64,000 nucleotides of DNA, taken from the NCBI RefSeq assembly GCF_041320595.1, contig NZ_CP166625.1, forward strand, positions 5,412,364 through 5,476,363, read 5' to 3'. This document shows positions 36,083 through 45,136 of this stretch, piece by piece. The stretch is from Pleomorphomonas sp. PLEO (GTDB lineage Bacteria; Pseudomonadota; Alphaproteobacteria; Rhizobiales; Pleomorphomonadaceae). Below the pieces are notes generated by a model. That model was not told where the DNA came from. It saw nothing but the letters and a program-made list of their open reading frames with translations, and did no database searches. Both the position numbers and the translations under genes were made by a program. The stretch's first letter is position 1; each line of letters starts with the position of its first letter.

Positions 36083-37774
36083 TCAGGCTGCCTTTGGCTT
36101 CAGCACCCGCAGCAGCGCGGCGGTGACCACGGTACCGGCGATCATCGCTACGATGTAGCCACCGAGACTGGTGACCGCGTTGGGGATCAACAGCACGAAC
36201 ACGCCACCATGCGGCACGCGCAACTGCGAGCCGACCGCCATCGAGATCATTCCGGCCACGGCCGAGCCGGCCATCAGCGAGGGGATGACGCGGAAGGGAT
36301 CCTTGGCGGCGAAGGGAATCGCGCCTTCGGTGATGAAGGAGATACCCAGCACCGCGGCGGCGTTGCCCGCCTCATGCTCGTCGGCCGAGAAACGATCGGC
36401 GAACAGCTTGGTGGCGAGCGCCAGACCGAGCGGCGGCGTCATGCCGGCGACCATGGCAGCCGCCATCGGCTCGTAGAGCTGGCTGGCGATCAGGCCAGTG
36501 GCGAAAGTGTAGGCCGCCTTGTTCACCGGACCGCCCATGTCGAAGGCCATCATCATGCCGATGATCGCGCCGAGCACGAGGGCATTGGCCCCTTGCATGC
36601 CCTTGAGGAAGTCGGTCAACCAGGTCAGCGCCGCTGCGACCGGCTGGCCGAGGACATAGACCATCAAGAGACCGACGATGGTCGTGCCGAGCAGCGGCAG
36701 GATCAGCACCGGCTTCAGACCGTCGAGGTTTCGGCCGAGCTTGATGTAGCGGTTGAGGTAGAGCACCACATAGCCGGCCAGGAAGCCGGCGACGATGCCG
36801 CCCAGGAAGCCGGCGCCGATGGCGCCCGCGATCACGCCACCGATGGCGCCCGGTGCGATGCCCGGCCGATCGGCGATCGAATAGGCGATGAAGCCGGCCA
36901 GAAACGGCACCATCAGCGTGAAGGCCTGCTTGCCGATGGTGAACAGCGCCTGGCCGAGCGTGCCGGCATGGGCGTCATCGTAGACATAGATGCCGCCCAG
37001 CGCAAAGCCGAGCGCGATCAAGAGACCGCCGGCCACGACGAAGGGCAGCATGTAGGACACGCCGGTCATCATATGCTTGTAGGGGCCGGAGCGCTGCGCC
37101 GAGCGCGCGGCCTTTTCGGCGGCCACTTCGGCCGCGAGATCGCGCTTGCCGCCAGCAGCCGACGCGCCCTGAACCACCGCCTCGGCGATGGCCTTTTCGA
37201 CCAGCGCCTTGCCGTTGGCGATCGCACCCTTGGTGCCGGTGGAGTAGACGCGCTTGCCGGCGAAGCGCGACATGTCGACGTTGGTGTCGGCGGCGATGAT
37301 CACCACCTCGGCGGCGGCGATTTCCTCAGCCGTCAAGGTGTTCTGCGCGCCGACCGAGCCTTGCGTCTCGACCTTGACGGCATAGCCGAGCGCCTTGGCG
37401 CCCTGCTCCACGCCCTCGGCCGCCATGAACGTGTGGGCAATGCCGGTCGGGCAGGAGGTGATGCCGACGATCAGCTTGACCGCCGATAGCGCGGCAACCG
37501 CGCCGGCCGGATCGGCAAGGGCGGCGTCGAGCGTCAACTTGCGGACGGTCTTGCCGGCAAAGCGGGTGTCATCGGCGATGTCACCAATGATGAGCACCGC
37601 GTCGGCGGCGGAAATCGTCGCCTCGTCGAGCGGCGTCGTCACGCCGTTCGGCGTGCGCGTCTCTATGCTAAGGGACGTACCGGCGGCCTCTGCCGCCTTC
37701 TTCAAGGCCTCGGCGGCGATCAGGGGCTTGCTCCCCGTCTCCTTCGCGCCGATCACGACTGCTAACTTTGCCAT
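36083..37774 (-). CDS. fruA: PTS fructose transporter EIIB'BC
   Basis: A 563-residue fructose permease producing fructose 1-phosphate. GGAGG six bases before ATG 37774 selects this start over an in-frame ATG two codons upstream, which directly abuts GGAGG. Domains: a degenerate IIB' (1-95, no active Cys), IIB (100-205; [17 protein letters not shown], Cys108), then IIC (about 235-560) with about eight to nine membrane segments. This layout equals E. coli FruA. It is the last gene of fruB-fruK-fruA, 77 bp after fruK, and ends at a T-tailed terminator. Confidence 0.96.
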   Translation of the reverse strand: MAKLAVVIGAKETGSKPLIAAEALKKAAEAAGTSLSIETRTPNGVTTPLDEATISAADAVLIIGDIADDTRFAGKTVRKLTLDAALADPAGAVAALSAVKLIVGITSCPTGIAHTFMAAEGVEQGAKALGYAVKVETQGSVGAQNTLTAEEIAAAEVVIIAADTNVDMSRFAGKRVYSTGTKGAIANGKALVEKAIAEAVVQGASAAGGKRDLAAEVAAEKAARSAQRSGPYKHMMTGVSYMLPFVVAGGLLIALGFALGGIYVYDDAHAGTLGQALFTIGKQAFTLMVPFLAGFIAYSIADRPGIAPGAIGGVIAGAIGAGFLGGIVAGFLAGYVVLYLNRYIKLGRNLDGLKPVLILPLLGTTIVGLLMVYVLGQPVAAALTWLTDFLKGMQGANALVLGAIIGMMMAFDMGGPVNKAAYTFATGLIASQLYEPMAAAMVAGMTPPLGLALATKLFADRFSADEHEAGNAAAVLGISFITEGAIPFAAKDPFRVIPSLMAGSAVAGMISMAVGSQLRVPHGGVFVLLIPNAVTSLGGYIVAMIAGTVVTAALLRVLKPKAA

Positions 37775-37851
37775 TCTCATCCTCCAATGAAGAACTTCCT
37801 CGCTGCCAGACTCCCCGGCGAGAATTCAGGGATATTCTTGAATAGGATCCG

Positions 37852-38799
37852 CTAGAGACGGGTGATCTCCGCCCGCTCGGCGAGCGCGCTGACGACAGTG
37901 CGCTCCGGCAGATGGGGACCGACGCGCGCCAGCTTGGCGGCGGCGAAAGCGACTGCCTGACGGGCGATGGCTTCGACAGGCTTGTCCTCGGCGAGCGCGG
38001 TGGTAATGCCGGCCACCATGGCGTCACCGGCACCGACGGTGCTGAGCGCCTCGATCACTGGCAGGCGGGCAGTGAGCTTTTCATCGGCCGTGACGAACAA
38101 CGCGCCCTCTTCACCGCGGGAGACGACGACCAGCCGCACACCACTCAGAACGATGTCCTGGGCCGCGCCAACCAGCGCATCGAGATTCGGCAGCGGGCGG
38201 CCGACCAGTTCCTCGAGTTCGTGCCGGTTGGGCTTCACCGCAAATGGCAGCAACTTTCCCTTGGCGGCGAGCAACGCCTTGAGCGGCGCGCCCGACGTAT
38301 CGGCCACCACCGTGGCGCCGGCGTCATTCAGCGTTGCGACCAGTGACACGAGCGCATCAGGAGCAATACCGGCCGGCAACGACCCGCCGATGACAACGAT
38401 GGCACCGGTTTTCGCAGCGTTGAGCGCGGCGGCGGTAACGCGCTTCAGACACTCCGCATCGACGACCAGACCAGGCGTGTTGAGATCGGTGGTCTCGCCG
38501 GAGGTGGTGTCGGCGATCTTGATGTTGGTGCGCGTGTCGCCAGTAATGCGGATGAAGCGATCGGCGATGCCCTTGATGGCGAACAACTCAACAAAGGCGC
38601 CGTCGTTGCCGCGCCCCAAAACGCCGGTCGCCGTCACCGGGACACCCCAATCGGCGGCGCAACCGGCAACGTTGACACCCTTGCCACCGGCATTCAGCTG
38701 CGCCCGCTCGGCGCGGTTGACACCACCCTGAACGAGACCGCCGACTTCAATCGTCAAATCGACCGCTGGGTTGAGGGTGATGGTAACGATCGGCTTCAT
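37852..38799 (-). CDS. fruK: 1-phosphofructokinase
   Basis: A 315-residue PfkB-family kinase that makes fructose 1,6-bisphosphate from fructose 1-phosphate. The N-terminus IVTITLNPAVDLTIEVG and NAGGKGVNVAG are typical of FruK. The C-terminal PfkB signature is STVGAGDAMVAGI with catalytic Asp. Its ATG overlaps the fruB stop (ATGA), so it is coupled to fruB. Length is normal. Confidence 0.96.
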   Translation of the reverse strand: MKPIVTITLNPAVDLTIEVGGLVQGGVNRAERAQLNAGGKGVNVAGCAADWGVPVTATGVLGRGNDGAFVELFAIKGIADRFIRITGDTRTNIKIADTTSGETTDLNTPGLVVDAECLKRVTAAALNAAKTGAIVVIGGSLPAGIAPDALVSLVATLNDAGATVVADTSGAPLKALLAAKGKLLPFAVKPNRHELEELVGRPLPNLDALVGAAQDIVLSGVRLVVVSRGEEGALFVTADEKLTARLPVIEALSTVGAGDAMVAGITTALAEDKPVEAIARQAVAFAAAKLARVGPHLPERTVVSALAERAEITRL

Positions 38800-41318
38800 G
38801 CCTCGTCTCCCTGACCGAAGGAGGCGTCGAGCGCCCGCACTTCGCTAGCGGTTCGGGCGGCGACCGCCTTGTCGGCCAGCGCCTTGAGATCGACCATCGA
38901 CGCGGTGCGCAGGCGTACCTTGACGGCCGGGATATCGCGCACGGTCATCGACAGCTCATTGACGCCGAGGCCAGCCAGAACCGACGCGCCGAAGGGATCG
39001 CCGGCAATGCCGCCGCAGACCCCGACCCAACGACCATGCACGGCGGCACCCTCGACCGTCTTCCTGATCAGGCGCAGCACGGCCGGGTGCAGGCTGTCGG
39101 CCTCGGCTGCCAGCTCCGGATGCTGCCGGTCGATCGCCAGCGTGTATTGCGTGAGGTCGTTGGTCCCGATCGAGAAGAAGTCGACATACTCGGCGTAGAC
39201 GTCGGCCATCACCGCCGTCGACGGCACTTCGACCATGATGCCGAGCGGCACAGCGGGCGCACCGACCTCGGCCCTGATCTCCTCAGCCACCGCGCGGACG
39301 GCCAGAATCTCGTCGAGCGAGGTGATCATCGGCAGCATAATCTTCAGATTGGCGCCGGTCTTGGCGACACGGTAAAGGGCGCGGAGCTGCGGACGCATCA
39401 GGTCGGGGCGGCGCAGGGTCAGGCGGGTGCCACGCACGCCGAGGAACGGGTTCTCCTCGCGCGGCAGCTTCAGATGCGGCGCCTGCTTGTCGCCGCCGAT
39501 GTCGAGCGTGCGCACGATCAATGGCCGGCCGCCGAGGTTTTCAGCCATGGCGCTGTAGGTGGCGAACTGCTCGTCTTCGCTGGGCGTGTGACCACCATCG
39601 AGGAACAGGAATTCAGTGCGCATCAAGCCGACGCCCTCGGCGCCCTGATCGATGGCGCCGGCGACGTCGGCGGGCTTATTGACGTTGGCGCCGATCTCGA
39701 TGGTCCGGCCGTCGGTGGTGGTGGCGGTGAGAGCCCGCCCCTCAGCTTCGGAAGCCGCGCGGCGCACATCGGCCTCGATGAAGGCACGGGCCGAGGCCAG
39801 ATCCGCCTCGCTCGGGTCGAGATAGAGCCGACCGGCGGCGCCGTCGAGAATGGCGGTCGTCCCCGCCTTGGTTTCCAGAAGGCCGGCGCCCAGCGCGACC
39901 ACCGCCGGCAGGCCGAGCGTGCGGGCGAGGATGGCGGTGTGCGAGGTCGGCCCGCCCTGCGCCGTCGCCAGACCGGCGATCAGTGTCGTGTCGAGACCGA
40001 TGGTGTCCGACGGGGTCAGATCGGCAGCGACCAGGATCGACGGGGTCGACGGCAGCACGATCGCCGAACCGCTCGCCACCTCGGGCGCCAGTTTGGCCAG
40101 CACGCGGCGGCCGACATCGCGCACATCGGAGGCGCGGGCGGCCAGCAAGGCGTTGGCGTTGTTTTCGAGCGACCCCGCCACCTCTTCGACAGCGGCGCGC
40201 CAAGACCAGGCGGGCCCATGGCCGCCGACGACGAGCATGGAGGCTTTCGTGAGAATTTCCGGATCGTTCAGGAGTTCGGCATGCGCCTCGAAGATCGCAG
40301 CTTCCGCTTGCCCCACCTTGACGGCGGCCTCGGCGGCGACGGCCTTCAGCTCGCTCAGCGTCGCGGCGATCGCCTGATCGAGCGCCGTGGAGGCCTCGAC
40401 AAGATCCATTGGCGTGTCGGAGATCTCTACAGTGGCGCTCTTCAGCACATGGACGGGGGCGATGACGACACCCGGGGCGGCCGCGACGCCAGAAAACGTT
40501 TTCAGATTGGTGGCCGGCGTCCAGCCCTTGCGACCGGTGGGGGCCGGTGCCTTGGCGGCATCCGCCTTCTCCTCGGCCGACAGTCGCTCGATCACCTGCA
40601 CGAAGGCGGAGAGAGCGACGGCGGCGTTGTCGCCCTCGGCGGAGATCGTCAGCGTTTCACCGGCGCGAAGGCCCAGCTGCAGCAGGGAAACCAGCCGTGC
40701 CGGGTCGGCGGCATCGGCGCCGCGCCGAACCTGCAGGCGCGTTCCTGCCGCCTTGGCCGCGTCGACCCAGCGGCTGGCGGGACGTGCGTGCAGGCCATTG
40801 GGATAATCGACGGTCCACTCGACCTTCAGGGCGAGATCGGCCGGCACGGCAGCGTCGGCTTTGAGATTGGCCGCAGCCGTCTCGTCCAGCGCCGTGATAA
40901 TGGCGAGCGGGTCATCGACCTCGAACAACGCTTCGAGCGCCGCCTCGTCCTGGAACAGGCGCGTCAGCCGGCGCAGCACGGAAATATGGTCGTCCGACTG
41001 GGCGGCGATGGCGACGACGAGCTTGACGATCTGGCCTTCATTCCAGATCAAACCGCCGGGAACCTGCAGGATGGCGAGGCCGTTGTGCTTGATCAGCCCA
41101 CGATCGGCATTCATCCCGTGAGGAATGGCAACACCATGACCGAGATAGGTTTCAGCCACCGTTTCGCGACGCATCATGCTGTCGGCGTAGGCTGGATCGA
41201 TATAGCCGCCATCGGCCAAGAGGCCGCAGGCCTCACGAATGGCGGCTTCCTTGGTGGCCGGCGCCGCCTTGATGCGCGTGAGTTGTGGCGCGAGAAGTGG
41301 TTTGGTGCTGATCGACAT
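38796..41318 (-). CDS. fruB: PTS fructose multiphosphoryl transfer protein EIIA(Fru)-HPr-EI
   Basis: An 840-residue fusion that passes phosphate from PEP to FruA. Domains: EIIA of the fructose/mannitol type (about 1-145; GVAIPHGMN, His67), HPr (about 165-250; NGLHARPAS, His177) and a full enzyme I (about 275-835; GGPTSHTAIL phosphohistidine loop, and VGVCGGIAGDPFG with active Cys). E. coli FruB lacks enzyme I; this longer form is known from Rhodobacter, Pseudomonas and Xanthomonas. It is first in fruBKA and divergent from the LacI-type regulator, with palindromic operators in between. Confidence 0.96.
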   Translation of the reverse strand: MSISTKPLLAPQLTRIKAAPATKEAAIREACGLLADGGYIDPAYADSMMRRETVAETYLGHGVAIPHGMNADRGLIKHNGLAILQVPGGLIWNEGQIVKLVVAIAAQSDDHISVLRRLTRLFQDEAALEALFEVDDPLAIITALDETAAANLKADAAVPADLALKVEWTVDYPNGLHARPASRWVDAAKAAGTRLQVRRGADAADPARLVSLLQLGLRAGETLTISAEGDNAAVALSAFVQVIERLSAEEKADAAKAPAPTGRKGWTPATNLKTFSGVAAAPGVVIAPVHVLKSATVEISDTPMDLVEASTALDQAIAATLSELKAVAAEAAVKVGQAEAAIFEAHAELLNDPEILTKASMLVVGGHGPAWSWRAAVEEVAGSLENNANALLAARASDVRDVGRRVLAKLAPEVASGSAIVLPSTPSILVAADLTPSDTIGLDTTLIAGLATAQGGPTSHTAILARTLGLPAVVALGAGLLETKAGTTAILDGAAGRLYLDPSEADLASARAFIEADVRRAASEAEGRALTATTTDGRTIEIGANVNKPADVAGAIDQGAEGVGLMRTEFLFLDGGHTPSEDEQFATYSAMAENLGGRPLIVRTLDIGGDKQAPHLKLPREENPFLGVRGTRLTLRRPDLMRPQLRALYRVAKTGANLKIMLPMITSLDEILAVRAVAEEIRAEVGAPAVPLGIMVEVPSTAVMADVYAEYVDFFSIGTNDLTQYTLAIDRQHPELAAEADSLHPAVLRLIRKTVEGAAVHGRWVGVCGGIAGDPFGASVLAGLGVNELSMTVRDIPAVKVRLRTASMVDLKALADKAVAARTASEVRALDASFGQGDEA

Positions 41319-41348
41319 GAAACTTCCCTCTCCCCGCGTCTCAGAAAA

Positions 41349-41364
41349 CTGAAAACCTTTTCAG
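41349..41364. promoter_or_regulatory. FruR-like operator CTGAAAA-CC-TTTTCAG
   Basis: A perfect 7-2-7 palindrome 31 bp upstream of fruB, facing the LacI-family gene. It has the TGAAA..TTTCA form typical of FruR/Cra-type sites. Confidence 0.7.
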
Positions 41365-41391
41365 CTCTATTGACGCAGATAACATAAGCTC

Positions 41392-41407
41392 GCTTTCCTG
41401 GGAAAGC
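41392..41407. promoter_or_regulatory. Second palindrome GCTTTCC-TG-GGAAAGC
   Basis: A perfect 7-2-7 inverted repeat, 43 bp from the first operator centre to centre (about four helical turns). A LacI-type tetramer could bridge both. Possible site for autoregulation of the divergent regulator gene. Confidence 0.5.
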
Positions 41408-41478
41408 TGGAAAAACCCGTATTGAAGGCTGTCTTTAGACGTGATTGGTTTCGCCGTAAACGGAGAACGATTTTAGCT

Positions 41479-42465
41479 ATGAGCGTCGGCATCAAGGATG
41501 TGGCTATCGCCGCAGGCGTTTCGCCGGCAACGGTTTCGCGTGTTCTCGCCAATCGCTCGGTCAAACCAGACCTGCGCGAGCGAGTGGAAACAGCAATCCG
41601 TCTAACGGGTTATCGCCCGAATCTCTCAGCGCGCCGGCTGCGCTCGCAGCATTCCAACACCATCGGCCTGATCGTTCCCGACATCCGCAATCCCTTCTTC
41701 ACGACGCTGAGTCGCGCTGTGGAAGACGCCGCCTACAAGGCGAACATGCGGGTCGTGCTGTGCAATACAGATGAAAATCCCACTCGCGAGACCATGTATC
41801 TGCGCCTGATGCAGGAGGAGCGGGTGACCGGCGTCATCTATGCGCCGACGCGCGAGACCGCGGCACAGCTCGACCGGCTCAACTTCGACTTCCCGGTGGT
41901 GCTGGTCGACCGCCATGGCCCGGCCGGCAAGCACGACTCGGTGGTGCTCGACAATCGCCAGGCCTCCGCCGCGCTGGTCGAACATCTCCACGCCCGTGGC
42001 TTCAAGACCATCGAGGGGCTGTTCGGCAATACCTCATCCACCGCCCGCGACCGCCTCAGCGGCTACACCGAGGCGATGAACGATTGCGGCCTCACGCCGC
42101 GCGCCGACTTCGTGGCGCCCAACCCCGATGCCGCCACCGTGGCGGCGCGGCAGATCCTGTCCCGCAAGGACCGCCCGGATGCGCTGATCGCCTCCAACGG
42201 CCTCATTCTCCTGGGTGTCGCCCAGGCGATGCAGGAGCTGGGCCTTCAGGCACCGCATGACATCGCCATCGCCGGTTTCGACAATGAGATCTGGACCGGC
42301 CTCATCGGTTCCGGCATCACCGTGATCGAGCAGCCGGTGGCAGACATCGGCCACTCGGCGATGCGCCTGTTGTTCGAGCGCATCGAGACGCCGGAAATGG
42401 CGCCGCGCGTCATCATGCTCTCGGGCAAGCTGATCGAGCGCAACTCGACCAAGCGACCCGACTAA
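41479..42465 (+). CDS. LacI-family regulator of the fructose operon (FruR-like)
   Basis: A 328-residue repressor. The start is set at ATG 41479 (MSVGIKDVA), the usual place for the LacI helix-turn-helix: IKDVAIAAGVSPATVSRVLA, then hinge residues near NLSARRLRSQ. The rest is a periplasmic-binding-protein-like effector domain (about 62-325; IGLIVPDIRNPFFT). GGAG is 15 bases upstream, a long spacing. It is divergent from fruBKA and two palindromes lie between, so control of fructose uptake is well supported by context. Effector is probably fructose 1-phosphate, by analogy. Confidence 0.93.
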   Translation: MSVGIKDVAIAAGVSPATVSRVLANRSVKPDLRERVETAIRLTGYRPNLSARRLRSQHSNTIGLIVPDIRNPFFTTLSRAVEDAAYKANMRVVLCNTDENPTRETMYLRLMQEERVTGVIYAPTRETAAQLDRLNFDFPVVLVDRHGPAGKHDSVVLDNRQASAALVEHLHARGFKTIEGLFGNTSSTARDRLSGYTEAMNDCGLTPRADFVAPNPDAATVAARQILSRKDRPDALIASNGLILLGVAQAMQELGLQAPHDIAIAGFDNEIWTGLIGSGITVIEQPVADIGHSAMRLLFERIETPEMAPRVIMLSGKLIERNSTKRPD

Positions 42466-42925
42466 CTAGGCCGATAGGGAAATTTCCAACCCGATTGGAG
42501 GGGGAGCCGCAGACGCCAATGAAGGCCGACTGCCCTTCCGCAACAGCCCTGGCGCAAAGATAACCGGCAAGACAGACCAACCTCTTCCGCGCAACAGCAA
42601 CTGCTGCGACACAGGCAATCCGGACTGGTTACGGCAGGCGATATTGGATGATACGCCATGCGATTGTGCAGGGAGCATGCCCTCACCTTTGCCTGCGCCT
42701 CATCGGCCTGCTCCAAAAACATCCCAAAGTCCAAAGCCAAATCGTCCGCAGCAGCGTTAAGCCTTATGCGTCTCGCCAGGCGCTTGAATGGGGGATGGCC
42801 GATGGCGCCCCTACGTCGAGGAGCGCGCCACACTGGAAGCAAGGGTGTCCCGAAAGCCCTAAATACGCAACCGATCCCCCTACGCCCGCGTTTATCGGAC
42901 AGGGCAGACAACAAGGTAATCCAAG
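42466..42925. other. Gene-poor gap (460 bp)
   Basis: Between the LacI-type gene and the DJ-1/PfpI gene. Open frames exist on both strands but none has a good start, ribosome site or familiar sequence. A minus-strand stretch coding RLNAAADDLALDFGMFLEQ looks protein-like and could be a decayed gene; this is weak. Confidence 0.4.
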
Positions 42926-43603
42926 ATGAAAATCCTAATGGTACTGACAAGCCACGATGCACTGGGCGACACGGGAAAGAAGACGGGCTTCTGGCTCGAG
43001 GAATTTGCCGCTCCCTACTATACTTTTCTTGACGCCGATGCCGAGATCACCGTGGCTTCGCCTGCTGGAGGCCAGCCTCCGCTCGACCCGAAAAGTGACC
43101 TGCCCGACTCTCAGACCGAATTGACCCGTCGCTTCAAGTCGGACCCGGCCGCGCAAAAGGTGCTGGCCAATACCGTGAAGCTCGACATGGTGCGACAGGA
43201 AGACTTCGACACCGTGTTCTATCCCGGCGGGCACGGCCCTCTTTGGGACCTCGCCGAAAGCCCAGTGTCGATTGGACTGATCGAGAGTTTTGTTCGCGCG
43301 GACAAGCCGATCGGCTTTGTCTGCCACGCACCCGGCGCCCTCAAGAACGTCAAGGCTGCGGACGGTCAGCCGATCGTCAAGGGGCGCATCGTCACCGGCT
43401 TCACCAACGGCGAAGAAGACGCCGTCCAGTTGTCGGATGTCGTGCCGTTTCTGATTGAGGATACGTTCATCGCCCAGGGCGCGGAGTATCGCAAGGGACC
43501 TGACTGGGCGCCCTATGTGGTGACGGACGGCAAGTTGGTCACCGGCCAAAACCCGGCAAGCAGCGAAGGCGCAGCAAAGGCCCTGATGGCCTTGATCGCC
43601 TGA
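42926..43603 (+). CDS. DJ-1/PfpI family protein (class I glutamine amidotransferase-like)
   Basis: A 225-residue protein of the DJ-1/ThiJ/PfpI superfamily. The nucleophile elbow reads GFVCHAPGAL (Cys133, followed by His134), with FYPGGHGPLWDLA and the acidic residue in FWLEEF (Glu25/26) completing the usual triad. Length and the YYTFLDADAEITVASPAGG segment are like HchA/YhbO-type stress proteins with glyoxalase or deglycase activity reported for the family. Single gene followed by a strong terminator. Physiological substrate unknown. Confidence 0.9.
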   Translation: MKILMVLTSHDALGDTGKKTGFWLEEFAAPYYTFLDADAEITVASPAGGQPPLDPKSDLPDSQTELTRRFKSDPAAQKVLANTVKLDMVRQEDFDTVFYPGGHGPLWDLAESPVSIGLIESFVRADKPIGFVCHAPGALKNVKAADGQPIVKGRIVTGFTNGEEDAVQLSDVVPFLIEDTFIAQGAEYRKGPDWAPYVVTDGKLVTGQNPASSEGAAKALMALIA

Positions 43604-43651
43604 CCAAGCAGGGCAGAATGCGGGCTCCCGCCCCGCTTTCGGAGCGCCAAC

Positions 43652-43681
43652 GAACCCTACCATTTTGGTGGGGTTCTTTTT
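43652..43681 (+). terminator. Rho-independent terminator after the DJ-1/PfpI gene
   Basis: GAACCCTACC (43652-43661) pairs with GGTGGGGTTC (43667-43676), one G-U pair, followed by TTTTT. It lies 48 bp after the stop. Confidence 0.9.
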
Positions 43682-44029
43682 CTAAATGGTTGTTTTGAAG
43701 AGGGTTCGGCCGCGGGGTGTCGCTTTGCGCTTGGCCGACGCTCTACAAGCCAACATGGCCCGCCGAGAACCTTGGCAAACCATCCACACCGCTGACCAAC
43801 CCTACGTTTTGGCGAGGCTTTTCATTTGATGTGATTGTTTGGGATACGGCTCCGCCTTCTGGCGCTGCTGACCAGTGCGCTTTATCCTCGGAGCGGCGCG
43901 CACCACGGAAATGACCGTATCCAAAAGAATGGTCTGCACCACGCCTCTTCGGCGCAGTCATTCCACTCTGCGGAGATTTCCGTTACCCTTCGCGCCAGCC
44001 TAACCATTAGGAAAAGCTATCGACGCAAC
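43682..44029. other. Non-coding stretch between terminator and tRNA (348 bp)
   Basis: No credible gene. A second, diverged version of the terminator block is visible at about 43795-43850 (AACCCTACGTTTTGGCGAGGCTTTTC), suggesting an old duplication. Confidence 0.45.
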
Positions 44030-44053
44030 GAACCACCTGCAGGCAGGTGGTTC
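44030..44053 (-). terminator. Hairpin downstream of tRNA-Arg
   Basis: GAACCACCTGC (44030-44040) and GCAGGTGGTTC (44043-44053) form a perfect 11-bp stem with minimal loop, 10 bp after the tRNA 3' end on the minus strand. The T-rich stretch lies before rather than after the stem. Confidence 0.55.
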
Positions 44054-44063
44054 AGAAAGAAAA

Positions 44064-44140
44064 TGGCGCGCTCGGAGCGATTCGAACGCCCGACCCTCAG
44101 ATTCGTAGTCTGATGCTCTATCCAGCTGAGCTACGAGCGC
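44064..44140 (-). tRNA. tRNA-Arg (ACG anticodon)
   Basis: A 77-nt tRNA with encoded CCA. The acceptor stem GCGCTCG pairs with CGAGCGC, then discriminator G and CCA. The D-arm AGCTCAGCTGGATAGAGC and the T-arm with GTTCGAATC are standard. The anticodon stem-loop CAGACTACGAATCTG carries ACG (wobble A is normally deaminated to I), reading CGU, CGC and CGA codons. Confidence 0.97.
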
Positions 44141-44198
44141 ACGCCAAAACGAATTAGACACCGCCGCGATGAAATCGGCGGTCCCGTTCGCTGGGGAG

Positions 44199-44227
44199 TG
44201 TCTACCCAACTGGCCGGACGAATGCAA
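44199..44227 (-). promoter_or_regulatory. Promoter of tRNA-Arg
   Basis: On the minus strand TTGCAT (44227-44222), 17 nt, TAGACA (44204-44199). The -10 box is 58 bp upstream of the mature tRNA 5' end. Confidence 0.6.
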
Positions 44228-44392
44228 GGGCTTTCTGCGCAGCCAATGTCGCTTTTTATGAAGTGGCCAACTTGCCGTTTTTTCAGATAGTTAGCGCAAG
44301 CCTTGCCGATGAGAAACGTTGGCCGACGAAGCTATTCCGCCGACGGCCAACTGATGATTATCCCAAAAAGGTCAGGCTTTCCCTGGCTCCCG

Positions 44393-44680
44393 TCAGACCT
44401 GACGGACAGCCCTGCGAATGGTGCGCCGCTCGGCGAGAACAGCTTCCGAACGAGCTGCTATGGCGGGAACTCGCGGCTGTGTGGGCCGCAAAGAGACAAA
44501 AAAAGCGCTGGCGACGACAACGACTAGCATCGGCAACCAAAGCAAAATGCCCGACCAAGCCATAAGCCGGTTGAGAATGCCCTCGCGACGGCCGGTGGCC
44601 AGTTCGTGAAGCGACAACATGGTAAAGCCGAATCCGATGGCCAAATAAGCCAAGCCTGCAAAAACGATCAGAATAAACAT
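44393..44680 (-). CDS. Small hypothetical membrane protein
   Basis: A 95-residue ORF from ATG 44680, starting MFILIVFAGLAYLAIGFGFT. Two clear hydrophobic segments (about 2-22 and 40-60) are separated by a short charged loop with LATGRREGILNRL, and the C-terminus is basic (RRTIRRAVRQV). A two-helix hairpin with charged ends is typical of genuine small membrane proteins. An in-frame TTG three codons upstream is possible. No strong ribosome binding site and no family recognised. It stands alone. Confidence 0.5.
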   Translation of the reverse strand: MFILIVFAGLAYLAIGFGFTMLSLHELATGRREGILNRLMAWSGILLWLPMLVVVVASAFFVSLRPTQPRVPAIAARSEAVLAERRTIRRAVRQV

Positions 44681-44689
44681 TGGCGCCAA

Positions 44690-45136
44690 CCCGAGTGCTA
44701 CCGGTCGGCAACCGACCGGAATGGAAAAGAACCCCTTTGGACACGACGGTCCGTAGGGCGTTTTCCGGGTCTATCCAAACCCGCATAACCTGATGGGATT
44801 CCGTTCCGCTTGCGCGCAAACGGAGCCCTCCGGCTCTGGGTGAGGTGGCCGCCACGTAGCTGGCGCGCTCGCTGTTCACCCGACCCGCACCAAGACTAGA
44901 AATGCCAGTCTGGCACGAAGAAGGTTAATGAAAGGTGATCTGACCGCTCCGATCCGGGGCGTTAATCCACTTTCATCACTATGCAGTATACATGTTTTTC
45001 ACCAAGAGTCGCGCAGAAGAGGAGACTATCCTTAAGTTTCGACAGGAAGGCCAGTTATCCGGGCCGGGCTTCGAATCGGAATGTGACCCTGGTTACCCAC
45101 TTTTTCAGAGAAATCAGCGCGATTTCGGTGAGTGCC
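44690..45136. other. Intergenic region (about 450 bp)
   Basis: Between the small membrane ORF and the 3' end of the RpiR-type gene. Open frames here lack start signals and familiar sequence. Nothing else recognised. Confidence 0.4.

Noticed and set aside
39036..41387. 783-codon open frame on the plus strand
   Set aside because: Antisense of fruB, which has all expected motifs. No family resemblance and no ribosome site.
42462..42962. Minus-strand 166-codon ORF between the LacI and DJ-1 genes
   Set aside because: No start signal, cysteine/arginine-rich uneven composition, and it runs into the DJ-1 gene. Kept only as a possible remnant.
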